A DNA stretch of 23,021 nt from DQWO01 sp964478545 (GTDB lineage: Bacteria > Desulfobacterota > Anaeroferrophillalia > Anaeroferrophillales > Anaeroferrophillaceae), in the NCBI GenBank assembly GCA_964478545.1, contig CAYZIS010000039.1, positions 1 through 23,021 on the forward strand, given 5' to 3'. Positions 1 to 6,540 of the stretch are shown here, one piece after another. The notes beneath the pieces were generated by a model, which saw only the letters and a list, made by a program, of their open reading frames with translations, had not been told where the DNA came from and did no database searches. Both the position numbers and the translations under genes were made by a program. Within the stretch, counting starts at the first letter, position 1; the number at the start of each line of letters is the position of its first letter.

Positions 1-54
1 TTCACGTACGGTTCTGTGAGAAGCTTGGGGGGAGGTTCCCCTTGCTTACTCGAC
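1..54 (+). mobile_element. 3' end of a group II intron (domains V-VI)
   Basis: The first bases contain CACGTACGGTTCTGTGAG, the usual 3' strand of group II intron domain V and the V-VI linker. A G-run/C-run hairpin follows (AAGC..GGGG / CCCC..GCTT, about 21-45), then CTTACTCGAC, matching the typical bacterial domain VI and intron terminus. The intron is on the + strand; its reverse transcriptase and the rest of the ribozyme lie left of the window. The exact 3' splice point is inferred to be near base 53-54. It abuts an attC site directly, so the intron appears to have entered the R'' core end of that site. I cannot assign the intron class without its upstream part. Confidence 0.75.
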
Positions 55-178
55 CCAAGCGTTGGAGAGGGACTGGGCAAAGCTGTGCCGTTTTTGAAAG
101 GCAGTTTTTAATCGACAGTTTCTGCATTTATCAAGGTTTTCGCTTATCGTTGCCCAGCCCCTCAGCTTTACGTTATGC
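55..178 (+). other. attC recombination site, VCR-like, 5' core end interrupted by the intron
   Basis: The inner arms at 67-80 (GAGGGACTGGGCAA) and 150-163 (TTGCCCAGCCCCTC) are complementary except for one mismatch. The right core is ACGTTATGC (R' = GTTATGC at 172-178). Length (~124 bp), the arm wording and the GTTATGC core are very close to the Vibrio cholerae repeat (VCR). The left core R'' (expected ..ATAAC just before AAGCG) is not seen; intron sequence stands there instead. R' lies just upstream of the enoyl-CoA hydratase gene, so the cassettes run on the + strand. Confidence 0.75.
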
Positions 179-212
179 CTTTTAAAATGAAATAAGAAAG
201 GATAAATTGGTC

Positions 213-1004
213 ATGAAAAAAGATTCAGATTCTGTGCTGTCCGTCAGCAGGCAAAACAACATAGTCCATCTCGTATTAAATCGCCCAAGTGTCTTAAATG
301 CATTAAATTCTGCATTATTGGATTTGCTAAAAGATGAACTTGTTTCTATCAAGCAGAATCGTGCTATACAAGCAGTTATAATAACCGGTATGGGAGAGCA
401 AGCTTTTTCGGCAGGAGCAGATATTGAATATTTAAGCAATGCATCTCCGTTGCAAGTTCGTGAATTGGCAAAAAAGGCAATATCGGTCAACAGTCAAATT
501 GAAAATTTGGGTAAACCAGTCATCGCACTCATTAATGGTTTTGCACTTGGTGGCGGTCTTGAACTGGCCGAGTCGTGTATGTTGCGTATTGCAGTATCTA
601 CTGCAAAGTTAGGACATCCGGAAGTAAAAATTGGGGCAGTTGCAGGATGGGGTGGCACAACCAGGCTCCCAAGATTAATAGGCAAGAGTCGTGCTACAGA
701 AATGCTTCTTACAGGTAAAATTATTACAGCAAATGAGGCAATGCAAATGGGTTTGGTAAACCGTGTAGTTGAGCCTGAAGATTTGCAAAGTGAAGGTGAG
801 AAAATACTCAATGAAATTTTATCCAATGCACCAGTAGCAGTACAGTTCTCATGGGAGGCTTTGCACCGTGGCCTCAATTTATCAATTGAAGAATCTGCAA
901 AACTTGGTGTTGATTATTTTGGTTTAATTGCTTCTACCAAAGATTTTAAGGAAGGAACAAAATCATTTATAAAAAAACAAAAACCAAAATATAAAGGTGA
1001 GTAG
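213..1004 (+). CDS. enoyl-CoA hydratase/isomerase family protein, cassette-borne
   Basis: A crotonase-fold protein of 263 residues, the normal length of a single-domain enoyl-CoA hydratase. These enzymes hydrate trans-2-enoyl-CoA to 3-hydroxyacyl-CoA in fatty-acid or amino-acid degradation and act as cytoplasmic oligomers. Visible landmarks are NRPSVLNALN near residue 23, the CoA/oxyanion segment FSAGAD at 65-70, GGGLE with E117, and GHPE with E137; the last two match the paired catalytic glutamates of true hydratases. ATG at 213 is preferred over TTG at 207 because AAAGGA lies about 10 bases upstream of the ATG. The gene starts about 35 bp after one attC core and is followed by a second attC, so it is a complete integron cassette. 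No other beta-oxidation gene is adjacent, so the substrate is unknown. Base composition is AT-richer than the backbone genes to the right. Confidence 0.9.
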   Translation: MKKDSDSVLSVSRQNNIVHLVLNRPSVLNALNSALLDLLKDELVSIKQNRAIQAVIITGMGEQAFSAGADIEYLSNASPLQVRELAKKAISVNSQIENLGKPVIALINGFALGGGLELAESCMLRIAVSTAKLGHPEVKIGAVAGWGGTTRLPRLIGKSRATEMLLTGKIITANEAMQMGLVNRVVEPEDLQSEGEKILNEILSNAPVAVQFSWEALHRGLNLSIEESAKLGVDYFGLIASTKDFKEGTKSFIKKQKPKYKGE

Positions 1005-1036
1005 CAAACATCGAATACCCTAAAATTAGACGAAAT

Positions 1037-1096
1037 CGCATAACCATAAAAATCAGCGGACGCAAAAAGCCGCGCCGCTGATTTTTACGTTAGCAC
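1037..1096 (+). other. attC recombination site of the enoyl-CoA hydratase cassette
   Basis: The left core GCATAAC (1038-1044) and right core GTTAGCA (1089-1095) flank perfect 13-bp arms: TAAAAATCAGCGG at 1047-1059 and CCGCTGATTTTTA at 1075-1087. Pairing continues as CGC/GCG once A1060 is left unpaired, giving the extrahelical base that marks the recombined strand in known attC hairpins. The apical loop is short (aaaaagcc). The two core ends are separated from the arms by short unpaired spacers of 2 and 1 bases, as in other attC sites. This is a small (about 60 bp), textbook site, unlike the long VCR-like site upstream. Confidence 0.85.
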
Positions 1097-1112
1097 AGCA
1101 GATAACTGGAAA

Positions 1113-1364
1113 ATGGCAAAGGTAAAAAAGAAGCTCACTGCTGCACAGAAGCGGGCCAGAAAGAAAGCGAAAGCAGAGAGACAAAAGAAATATATGTGGG
1201 TGTTCATGAATGGAAAAGAGGTCAGAATTAAAAGGCCACCCACAATTGACGGAATGGATGTTGAAGACTTCATTCGACAAAATACTGACCCCATATGGTT
1301 ACACCAGAATGAAATGTGGGAATATATGGAATCGGAAGAAGAATCTGATGACAATGAAAATTAA
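1113..1364 (+). CDS. small charged protein of unknown function, cassette 2
   Basis: An 83-residue protein starting 18 bases after the attC right core, as expected for the next cassette gene. The first 27 residues are very rich in Lys/Arg (KKKLTAAQKRARKKAKAERQ), the middle holds aromatic residues (YMWVFMNGK) and DPIWLHQNEMWEYM, and the last ten residues are almost all acidic or Asn/Ser. This gives a strongly bipolar charge. There is no signal peptide, membrane segment or metal-binding motif. The basic N-terminus would suit nucleic-acid or ribosome contact, but that is only inference. I do not recognise a named family, although proteins of this kind are common in integron cassettes. Confidence 0.7.
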   Translation: MAKVKKKLTAAQKRARKKAKAERQKKYMWVFMNGKEVRIKRPPTIDGMDVEDFIRQNTDPIWLHQNEMWEYMESEEESDDNEN

Positions 1365-1374
1365 AGGTGCACTT

Positions 1375-1415
1375 GACCGGGAACCGCCGCCCGTTGTTCA
1401 GTGAGCCTCCCGGTC
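1375..1415 (+). repeat. inverted repeat after cassette 2 gene (possible degenerate attC or terminator)
   Basis: GACCGGGA at 1375-1382 is perfectly complementary to TCCCGGTC at 1408-1415, with a 25-base GC-rich loop. It sits where cassette 2's attC would be expected, but neither a RYYYAAC nor a GTTRRRY core flanks it. No T-run follows, so it is not a classic terminator either. Confidence 0.45.
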
Positions 1416-1457
1416 CGGCAAATGATCTTGATCATTCGATGCATGAGATATTCATGA

Positions 1458-1508
1458 TTGACAAAGATAAGCAGAAGTAGAACTATTACCAGTATTAGAC
1501 ATTACTGG
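1458..1508 (+). promoter_or_regulatory. putative vapBC promoter with operator palindrome
   Basis: TTGACA at 1458-1463 could be a -35 box, with weak -10 candidates AACTAT (1481-1486, spacing 17) or TATTAC (1484-1489). A perfect dyad CCAGTA-N8-TACTGG covers 1489-1508, runs into the ribosome binding site GGAGGTG, and ends 11 bases before the antitoxin ATG. VapB/AbrB-type antitoxins commonly repress their own operon by binding such palindromes, so this is the likely autoregulatory operator. Function is inferred; the palindrome itself is exact. Confidence 0.5.
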
Positions 1509-1518
1509 AGGTGCAATC

Positions 1519-1746
1519 ATGAGAGTTACTATAAAAGGACAAGTCACAATTCCACAAGAAATTCGGGAAAAATTAGGAATAACTCCTGCTGTTGAAGTTG
1601 ATTTTGTAGAAGAGGAAGACCGAATTTATTTGGTGAAAAGGAAAGGCGAACCCAAAAAAACATATAAATTCAAGAAATTGAGGGGAATAGCCAACGTTAA
1701 AATGACAACTGATGAAATAATGGCCCTGACAAGAGGAGACAAATGA
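1519..1746 (+). CDS. vapB: VapB-like antitoxin, AbrB/MazE (SpoVT-AbrB) fold
   Basis: A 75-residue protein with the swapped-hairpin DNA-binding domain signature at its N-terminus: MRVTIKGQVTIPQEIREKLG (residues 1-20), followed by the acidic strand VEVDFVEEEDRIYLVKR. The C-terminal ~30 residues (basic KKTYKFKKLRG then MTTDEIMALTRGD) form the toxin-neutralising tail typical of VapB. A strong GGAGGTG ribosome binding site precedes the ATG. Its TGA stop overlaps the ATG of the PIN toxin (ATGA), the coupled arrangement expected for antitoxin-toxin pairs. It would bind and inhibit the partner RNase and repress transcription through the upstream dyad. The partner toxin is broken, so the antitoxin may now be orphaned. 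Confidence 0.88.
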   Translation: MRVTIKGQVTIPQEIREKLGITPAVEVDFVEEEDRIYLVKRKGEPKKTYKFKKLRGIANVKMTTDEIMALTRGDK

Positions 1747-2147
1747 AAGGGGTTCTCGTTGATTCGAATATTGTTTTAGATGTTTTTCTGAATGATCCGA
1801 AATGGGCTGATTGGTCTGAATCAAAATTGGACGAGTATGATTAATTGGGGATCTTGTATATCAATTCGATCGTTTATTCTGAAATCTCCATCGGTTTTAA
1901 GCGGATAGAGGATATGGAATCCGGAATAGCCAAAGCTGGTCTCCAGATGTTGGAAATCCCCAAAGAGGCATTGTTTTTAGCTGGAAAAGCTTACCTTAAA
2001 TACAAAAAAAGAAAGGGCACAAAAAGAACTCCACTCCCGGATTTTTTTATTGGTGCACAAGCCGCCGTCCAGAATTTGGATTTAATTACGAGAGATGTCT
2101 CTAGATATCAATCACATTTTCCTACTGTAAAATTGATAACTCCATAA
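1743..2147 (+). pseudogene. vapC: VapC-like PIN-domain toxin, interrupted by an in-frame TAA
   Basis: The reading frame opens with MKGVLVDSNIVLDVFLNDP, carrying the first PIN acidic residue (VDSN), and runs 33 codons to TAA at 1842-1844. The same frame continues at once as LGILYINSIVYSEISIGF, with the second acidic residue (E of YSEI), then PLPDFFIGAQA and LITRDVSRY with the last acidic residues, ending at 2145-2147. One stop codon, with no frameshift, therefore splits an otherwise complete ~134-residue toxin that retains all catalytic acids. PIN toxins are Mg-dependent ribonucleases, often cutting initiator tRNA or rRNA. The N-terminal piece alone cannot fold, and the second piece has only a weak TTG start and lacks the first Asp, so the toxin is probably inactive. 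A base-calling error is the main alternative. Confidence 0.85.
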
Positions 2148-2238
2148 GATTTGAAAGAAAAAATTGTTAAGATTATAAGGCTGTGGACATATTACGAATA
2201 ATTAACACCTAACCTATAAAGATTGAAACGACCCCGCC

Positions 2239-2505
2239 GTGAAGAAAATGAGAGAACTGGAAATTTCAAAAGAGCCGATTGAACTCTATAAAATCCTTAA
2301 GTTCGAAAATCTGGTCTCGAGTGGCGGTGAAGCAAAGTTTGTCATCGCTGAAGGCCAGGTTTTAGTAAATGGAAAGGTAGAAACCAGGAAAAGAAAAAAG
2401 ATAGTTTCGGGCGATATGGTAGAATTCGGGAACGAAAGAATTTGCATAAAGCTCAAAAATCATCCCGCAGCATCGTCATCCAACCAGTCTGATATCAAAC
2501 GATAA
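2239..2505 (+). CDS. YbcJ-like S4-domain RNA-binding protein with an antisense-encoded tail
   Basis: Residues ~8-75 match the small S4 RNA-binding family of E. coli YbcJ: IELYKILKFENLVSSGGEAK, then the core FVIAEGQVLVNGKVETRKRK and KIVSGDMVEFGN. The family binds structured RNA, probably rRNA, in the cytoplasm. Known members end just after the strand that here reads RICIKLKN. The last ~13 residues (PAASSSNQSDIKR) are encoded by bases that are the antisense of the nudC 3' end. The frame thus overlaps nudC by 46 bp tail to tail, suggesting that its natural stop was lost at a join near 2458-2462. The start is uncertain: GTG at 2239 or ATG at 2248, neither with a clear ribosome binding site. No attC was found between it and vapC. 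Confidence 0.75.
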   Translation: MKKMRELEISKEPIELYKILKFENLVSSGGEAKFVIAEGQVLVNGKVETRKRKKIVSGDMVEFGNERICIKLKNHPAASSSNQSDIKR

Positions 2506-3365
2506 GACAGAGTGCCCATAACCGGCAGATGAAGGCAGCCCTGCTTGATTCCTTGCCGGACCTCTGTCCGACTGAACCAGCAAACCTCCTCCAGTTCATT
2601 ATCAGCACAATATATCTCCCCCGATTCCAGTTCCGCGGTAAAGCCCAGCATCAGAGACGCAGGGAAAGGCCATGACTGGGAGGAAAAATACTCCACTTGC
2701 CGGACGCTGATACCTGATTCCTCCATTACTTCCCGGCGGACCGCCTCTTCCAGGGTTTCTCCCGGTTCGACAAAACCGGCCAGGATCGAGAAAAGTCCCT
2801 CGGGCCAAGTTGGCTGGCGGGCCATCAGGCAGCGTTCTCCCTGGCAGACCCGCATGATCACCGCCGGATCAGTACGGGGAAAATGCTGTTGGCCACAGGA
2901 AGGATTAGTGCAGGTCAGCAGGTGGCCGCTCTCGCCGATAACCGTGGGGAAACCACAGTCACCACAATAGCGGTTTCGCTGCTGCCAGAAGGTCATGGCC
3001 CGGGCATAGGCCAGCAGGGCATAATCTGCTGCAACCACCTGGGGCAGAAACCGGCGGAGGTTGTGAAATATACCAAAAGGAGCAAGGCGCTCCGGAACCA
3101 TTTCATCATCGGCAGGCAAATCAAGGGTAAAGCAGCTTTGCTGGTTGACAATCCCCAAAAAAATGACCGCTGCCTCTTTTACGAGCAGATCACCCAGCTC
3201 GACGGCTGAAAGTAAAGCCGGCTGGAGGAATTCTTCTCCCACAAAGAGATTTAGCGAGCGCCAACAGGGAATAAAGCGGGAATCAGGGTGCCGTAACTGG
3301 GCAGCTAGCCAGGTGGCATCACGGCGACGGGTAGCCGCCCGGTCAAAATCCGGCATACTGTTCAT
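2460..3365 (-). CDS. nudC: NADH pyrophosphatase NudC (Nudix; RNA NAD-decapping type)
   Basis: A 301-residue protein with the full NudC layout. The N-terminal half has the weakly conserved PADDEMVPERLAPFGIFHNL region. It is followed by a four-cysteine zinc ribbon (C134, C137, C152, C157) and a Nudix box at about 197-219 (GFVEPGETLEEAVRREVMEE core). The family motif SQPWPFP appears as SQSWPFP at 229-235, with Pro changed to Ser. NudC hydrolyses NAD(H) to NMN(H) and AMP and removes NAD caps from RNA. It lies 50 bp downstream of the glutamate dehydrogenase on the same strand, so the two are probably co-transcribed, joining an NAD-using enzyme with NAD turnover. Its last 46 bases overlap the S4 gene running in from the opposite side. 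Confidence 0.93.
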   Translation of the reverse strand: MNSMPDFDRAATRRRDATWLAAQLRHPDSRFIPCWRSLNLFVGEEFLQPALLSAVELGDLLVKEAAVIFLGIVNQQSCFTLDLPADDEMVPERLAPFGIFHNLRRFLPQVVAADYALLAYARAMTFWQQRNRYCGDCGFPTVIGESGHLLTCTNPSCGQQHFPRTDPAVIMRVCQGERCLMARQPTWPEGLFSILAGFVEPGETLEEAVRREVMEESGISVRQVEYFSSQSWPFPASLMLGFTAELESGEIYCADNELEEVCWFSRTEVRQGIKQGCLHLPVMGTLSYRLISDWLDDDAAG

Positions 3366-3415
3366 CTCTCAAAGTCCTGGCCGCTGAGGCTGAAGCCCAT
3401 AAAACTTCCTCAAAT

Positions 3416-6400
3416 TCAAGCGGAAAAATGTTTTTTCACATAGTCTTTCAGGGAGCTGCCAAAATCCACTTCCCAGCCACCCTGGTAGACAATGGTTGAA
3501 GCCAGCTCACTGGCCAGCATGGCATAGCGGTATTTCGGTGGCAGTCGTTTTAACCGCAGGCGGTATTTCCGGTTTCCACTGATGAACGCCGGCAAATGAG
3601 CTAGGAGGACAGGACGAAAACGGTTATGCTGAACCAGTTCGGGATGGGACTGAAAATAATTGAATAGCTCATTATAGTGGGTGTTTATTTCCGTACTGAT
3701 TCCATTAGCAATTTCTGTATAAGGGCTGGTCCCTTCCGCCTCCCGGTAACGGCGGAAAATCAGTCGGGCTTCATCCCGGGCCCGCCGTTCAAGGATACCC
3801 AGGACATCGGCTACATACGCATCCTTATGGGTTAAAAATTCCTTTTCGCTAAGCAGTAGGTTAGCGATAATCTCATAGGAAGAAGAAATAACTCCGCATT
3901 TATTGGCGGCAGCATCCCGAATGACCACCACCCCGTGCTGTTGAATTTCCAGCCTGGCTGCAGGGGTAATAAATGAATTGGCCCCCTCGACAATCGCCCG
4001 GCAACTGGGTTTCCAGTCGGCACTGAACAGCCGTGACCAGTTCTGCTCATCAATGGTTTCCGGGCGGCCGCCAGCCGGAATAAATAAATCGGCCGGAACC
4101 GAGAAAATAAGCCCGTCAAAATCCCGGTGAAATTCATCGGAGGTGATCCACAGTTCCTCGACCCCATTTTCCGTCCGCATTAGTTTACGAAAGAGTTCCA
4201 CCAGCCCCTCTCGACGGGTTACTTTTCGAAAGAGAATAAAACCGCCGGGAGAGAGATACTCCGGATCAAAATCATTAATATTGGCTTTCAACACCAGGCG
4301 GCCCAATTCCTGATGATTAAGGCCTTGTGGATCATAAGCCACCCCTGAACCAGCCACCACCAGTTTTATCTTCACCTGTGGGCAGCGTTCCAGTAGCAGG
4401 CGCATGCAGTTGCCGGCCACATCGCCATTGGGACCGCCGGTAATTTTGACCGAAAAGGAATCACGGCACATATCAACGCCCAGTTCCTCCATGGTAATTT
4501 CTGCGAATGCGGTAACCCCCAGCGAGGTTACCCCATACTGTTTATGATTGATCCCCACCTCTTTACTGGAAATCAACCCCGGACCTAGCAGATATCCACG
4601 CTTGACCGACTGTTTGGCAATCAGTTCGATCATGCTGTCGTGCATATTTTCATCAGGACCCAACTCGATGGGCTCATCCTCGCCATAGTAGTCAATGATG
4701 TTTGGATGCTTCACCCGGCCGTTTTCGGTAATGAAGATATCCAGAAAAGCATTGAGAAAACCATACTGAAGCTTATAGAGTCGCTGGGTGATAAGATCCC
4801 GGTCATCAATATCAGAAACATCCAGGACCACTCCCATTTTCGAGCCACCTTCATAAATATCTTTATTCTTCAGGTGCTGGGTATGGGCGAGGACAAAAAC
4901 CTCCCGAAAAAGGGTACTGGCGTTGGTGAGAAAATCATCCGAGGTCCGACAGATAATAGTTCTCCAGCCCCCCCGGGCAATATCCGAAAAGCCCACATGG
5001 TAGCCAGCCCCGTAGCGGCCATAAAAGTAAGTCACTCGAAACGGTTTCCCAGCCGGTAGATCACTGGTAAACTCAACCGACATTTTTTCCAGATAAGCGG
5101 GGTCGAGCCGGAAAGCCAGGGCATGCTTTTCAGGAACAAAAAAATTGGTTTTCAAAGTGTAATGAATCAACAAAAGAGCGGTGGAATAAATGATCTGCCG
5201 GTATTCATCCAAGTGGCGATGGCCGGTATTAAATCCTTGAATTTCCTGTTCCAAGTCTTCATAAGCTTCCTGGTATTGTTGTTCACGATCATCCACACCC
5301 GGCTGAAAGCGAAGGAAAAACAGCTGAGATAAACGAAGCATGACTTCCGGATGTTGATAAAAAGCCCGCTTTATTTCCCCCAGGTCATAGAGATCCGGGC
5401 GGTTATGGGCAAGGTTTGTATGGCAGAAGGCAATTATGGCATTGTTCAGTGACGCTTCTGCACCGGTGACAACACCGTTAATCAGAAAATCACTATACAT
5501 TCGACCGGTATTGGCCAAGATCTGGGTATTATACAGCTCGGCTTTGAGATCATTATAAAGAGCGCTATCTTTCATGATCAGCTCGCCCTTCCGGGTGGCG
5601 ATGTAAAAGGTTCCCAGGAAATAAGGAGTGGTTCCATTACTTATGTTCAGGGTATAAGCCCGCTGCACCCCGATATCCAAACGATTGAAAATCTCCATGA
5701 TCTGGGCCAGGAAACCACATTCCGGTGGATTACCAACGGCAAACAAAAGCCTGGATTCCTGGTGACGGGTAACATCCACAGTGTTTTCCACATCCAGATA
5801 AAGCCCATTATGTTTACAGACCTGCTGATAAAGCCAGATGATCCTGGCCACCCGTTCAGCCGGTGAAATTCGGATATATTTTTCATTATTTAGCCACAGG
5901 AGGCGGAAGATCTGGTCGAAATCACAGAAAGCAAATTCGGCGTAGCTATGAGGCATAACCTGGGTAACAGCCTCTTTAAACTTTCGGGGAATCCTAACCC
6001 GGCCGGCAGTGCCAATTTCCTGATGGGATTTTCGGTCAAATTCAAACCGCTGGATTTCCAACGGTTTATCGGTACCGGAAACCGGACGGTAGGAATGACA
6101 GACCTCAGCATAGGATATTTTTTTCTCCTGCAGCTGCATAAAGGATTGATGTAGGGAACCAGGATAGCTGAGACTGGCCTGAATCAGCTGATGTTTTTGG
6201 TCGGCCACCACCAGTCGGCGGTTATGGGCCACCGTATGCAGGCCACTGACCAGGTTGGCAAGGGCATCGTGCTCGCCGGCCATGGTAATGAAAAAATAGG
6301 GATTCAGATTTACCTGGAGCCAATCGAAATTTTTTTCACCCTGGAGACAGCGCTCGTCAAGTATCTGTTTAATCTCCCGAGACATCTCTTTTTTCAGTTT

Positions 6401-6418
6401 TTTCAACAGAGTATCCAT
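3416..6418 (-). CDS. large NAD-dependent glutamate dehydrogenase (~115-kDa type)
   Basis: A 1000-residue protein of the large NAD-specific glutamate dehydrogenase class, about twice the length of hexameric GDHs and shorter than the 180-kDa type. It oxidatively deaminates glutamate to 2-oxoglutarate and ammonia in the cytoplasm and would supply catabolic carbon. The N-terminal ~450 residues are a regulatory region without a clear motif. The catalytic half carries RVTYFYGRYGAGYHVGFSD, GGSKMGVVLDVSD (the lysine-bearing substrate segment), the dinucleotide region KITGGPNGDVAGNCMR, and late conserved stretches PADLFIPAGGRPETID and GANSFITPAAR. I chose the ATG at 6418, not 6439, because TTGGAG sits 8 bases before it. 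It heads an apparent gdh-nudC operon with a recognisable promoter upstream. Confidence 0.88.
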   Translation of the reverse strand: MDTLLKKLKKEMSREIKQILDERCLQGEKNFDWLQVNLNPYFFITMAGEHDALANLVSGLHTVAHNRRLVVADQKHQLIQASLSYPGSLHQSFMQLQEKKISYAEVCHSYRPVSGTDKPLEIQRFEFDRKSHQEIGTAGRVRIPRKFKEAVTQVMPHSYAEFAFCDFDQIFRLLWLNNEKYIRISPAERVARIIWLYQQVCKHNGLYLDVENTVDVTRHQESRLLFAVGNPPECGFLAQIMEIFNRLDIGVQRAYTLNISNGTTPYFLGTFYIATRKGELIMKDSALYNDLKAELYNTQILANTGRMYSDFLINGVVTGAEASLNNAIIAFCHTNLAHNRPDLYDLGEIKRAFYQHPEVMLRLSQLFFLRFQPGVDDREQQYQEAYEDLEQEIQGFNTGHRHLDEYRQIIYSTALLLIHYTLKTNFFVPEKHALAFRLDPAYLEKMSVEFTSDLPAGKPFRVTYFYGRYGAGYHVGFSDIARGGWRTIICRTSDDFLTNASTLFREVFVLAHTQHLKNKDIYEGGSKMGVVLDVSDIDDRDLITQRLYKLQYGFLNAFLDIFITENGRVKHPNIIDYYGEDEPIELGPDENMHDSMIELIAKQSVKRGYLLGPGLISSKEVGINHKQYGVTSLGVTAFAEITMEELGVDMCRDSFSVKITGGPNGDVAGNCMRLLLERCPQVKIKLVVAGSGVAYDPQGLNHQELGRLVLKANINDFDPEYLSPGGFILFRKVTRREGLVELFRKLMRTENGVEELWITSDEFHRDFDGLIFSVPADLFIPAGGRPETIDEQNWSRLFSADWKPSCRAIVEGANSFITPAARLEIQQHGVVVIRDAAANKCGVISSSYEIIANLLLSEKEFLTHKDAYVADVLGILERRARDEARLIFRRYREAEGTSPYTEIANGISTEINTHYNELFNYFQSHPELVQHNRFRPVLLAHLPAFISGNRKYRLRLKRLPPKYRYAMLASELASTIVYQGGWEVDFGSSLKDYVKKHFSA

Positions 6419-6466
6419 CAAAATATCTCCAAAATACATCGCTTAGATTTCTATTTTCTCGCTTAT

Positions 6467-6495
6467 GTTATGCTCTAATTAGCACCACATATCAA
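6467..6495 (-). promoter_or_regulatory. sigma70-like promoter for gdh-nudC
   Basis: On the minus strand, TTGATA (complement of 6490-6495) and CATAAC (complement of 6467-6472) are separated by exactly 17 bases. Transcription would start near 6460, leaving a leader of about 40 bases before the GDH ATG at 6418. This is a sequence match only. Confidence 0.45.
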
Positions 6496-6540
6496 GCAGC
6501 TCTTCGTCACATCATGCACGGACAGGAAACTTAAATTGAT

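Noticed and set aside
1845..2147. A separate 100-residue gene starting with TTG
   Set aside because: It is the in-frame continuation of the PIN toxin after a stop; it lacks the first catalytic Asp and has no ribosome binding site.
2148..2238. ACCTAAC near 2207 as the left core of an attC after vapC
   Set aside because: No complementary arms and no GTTRRRY right core follow before the S4 gene.
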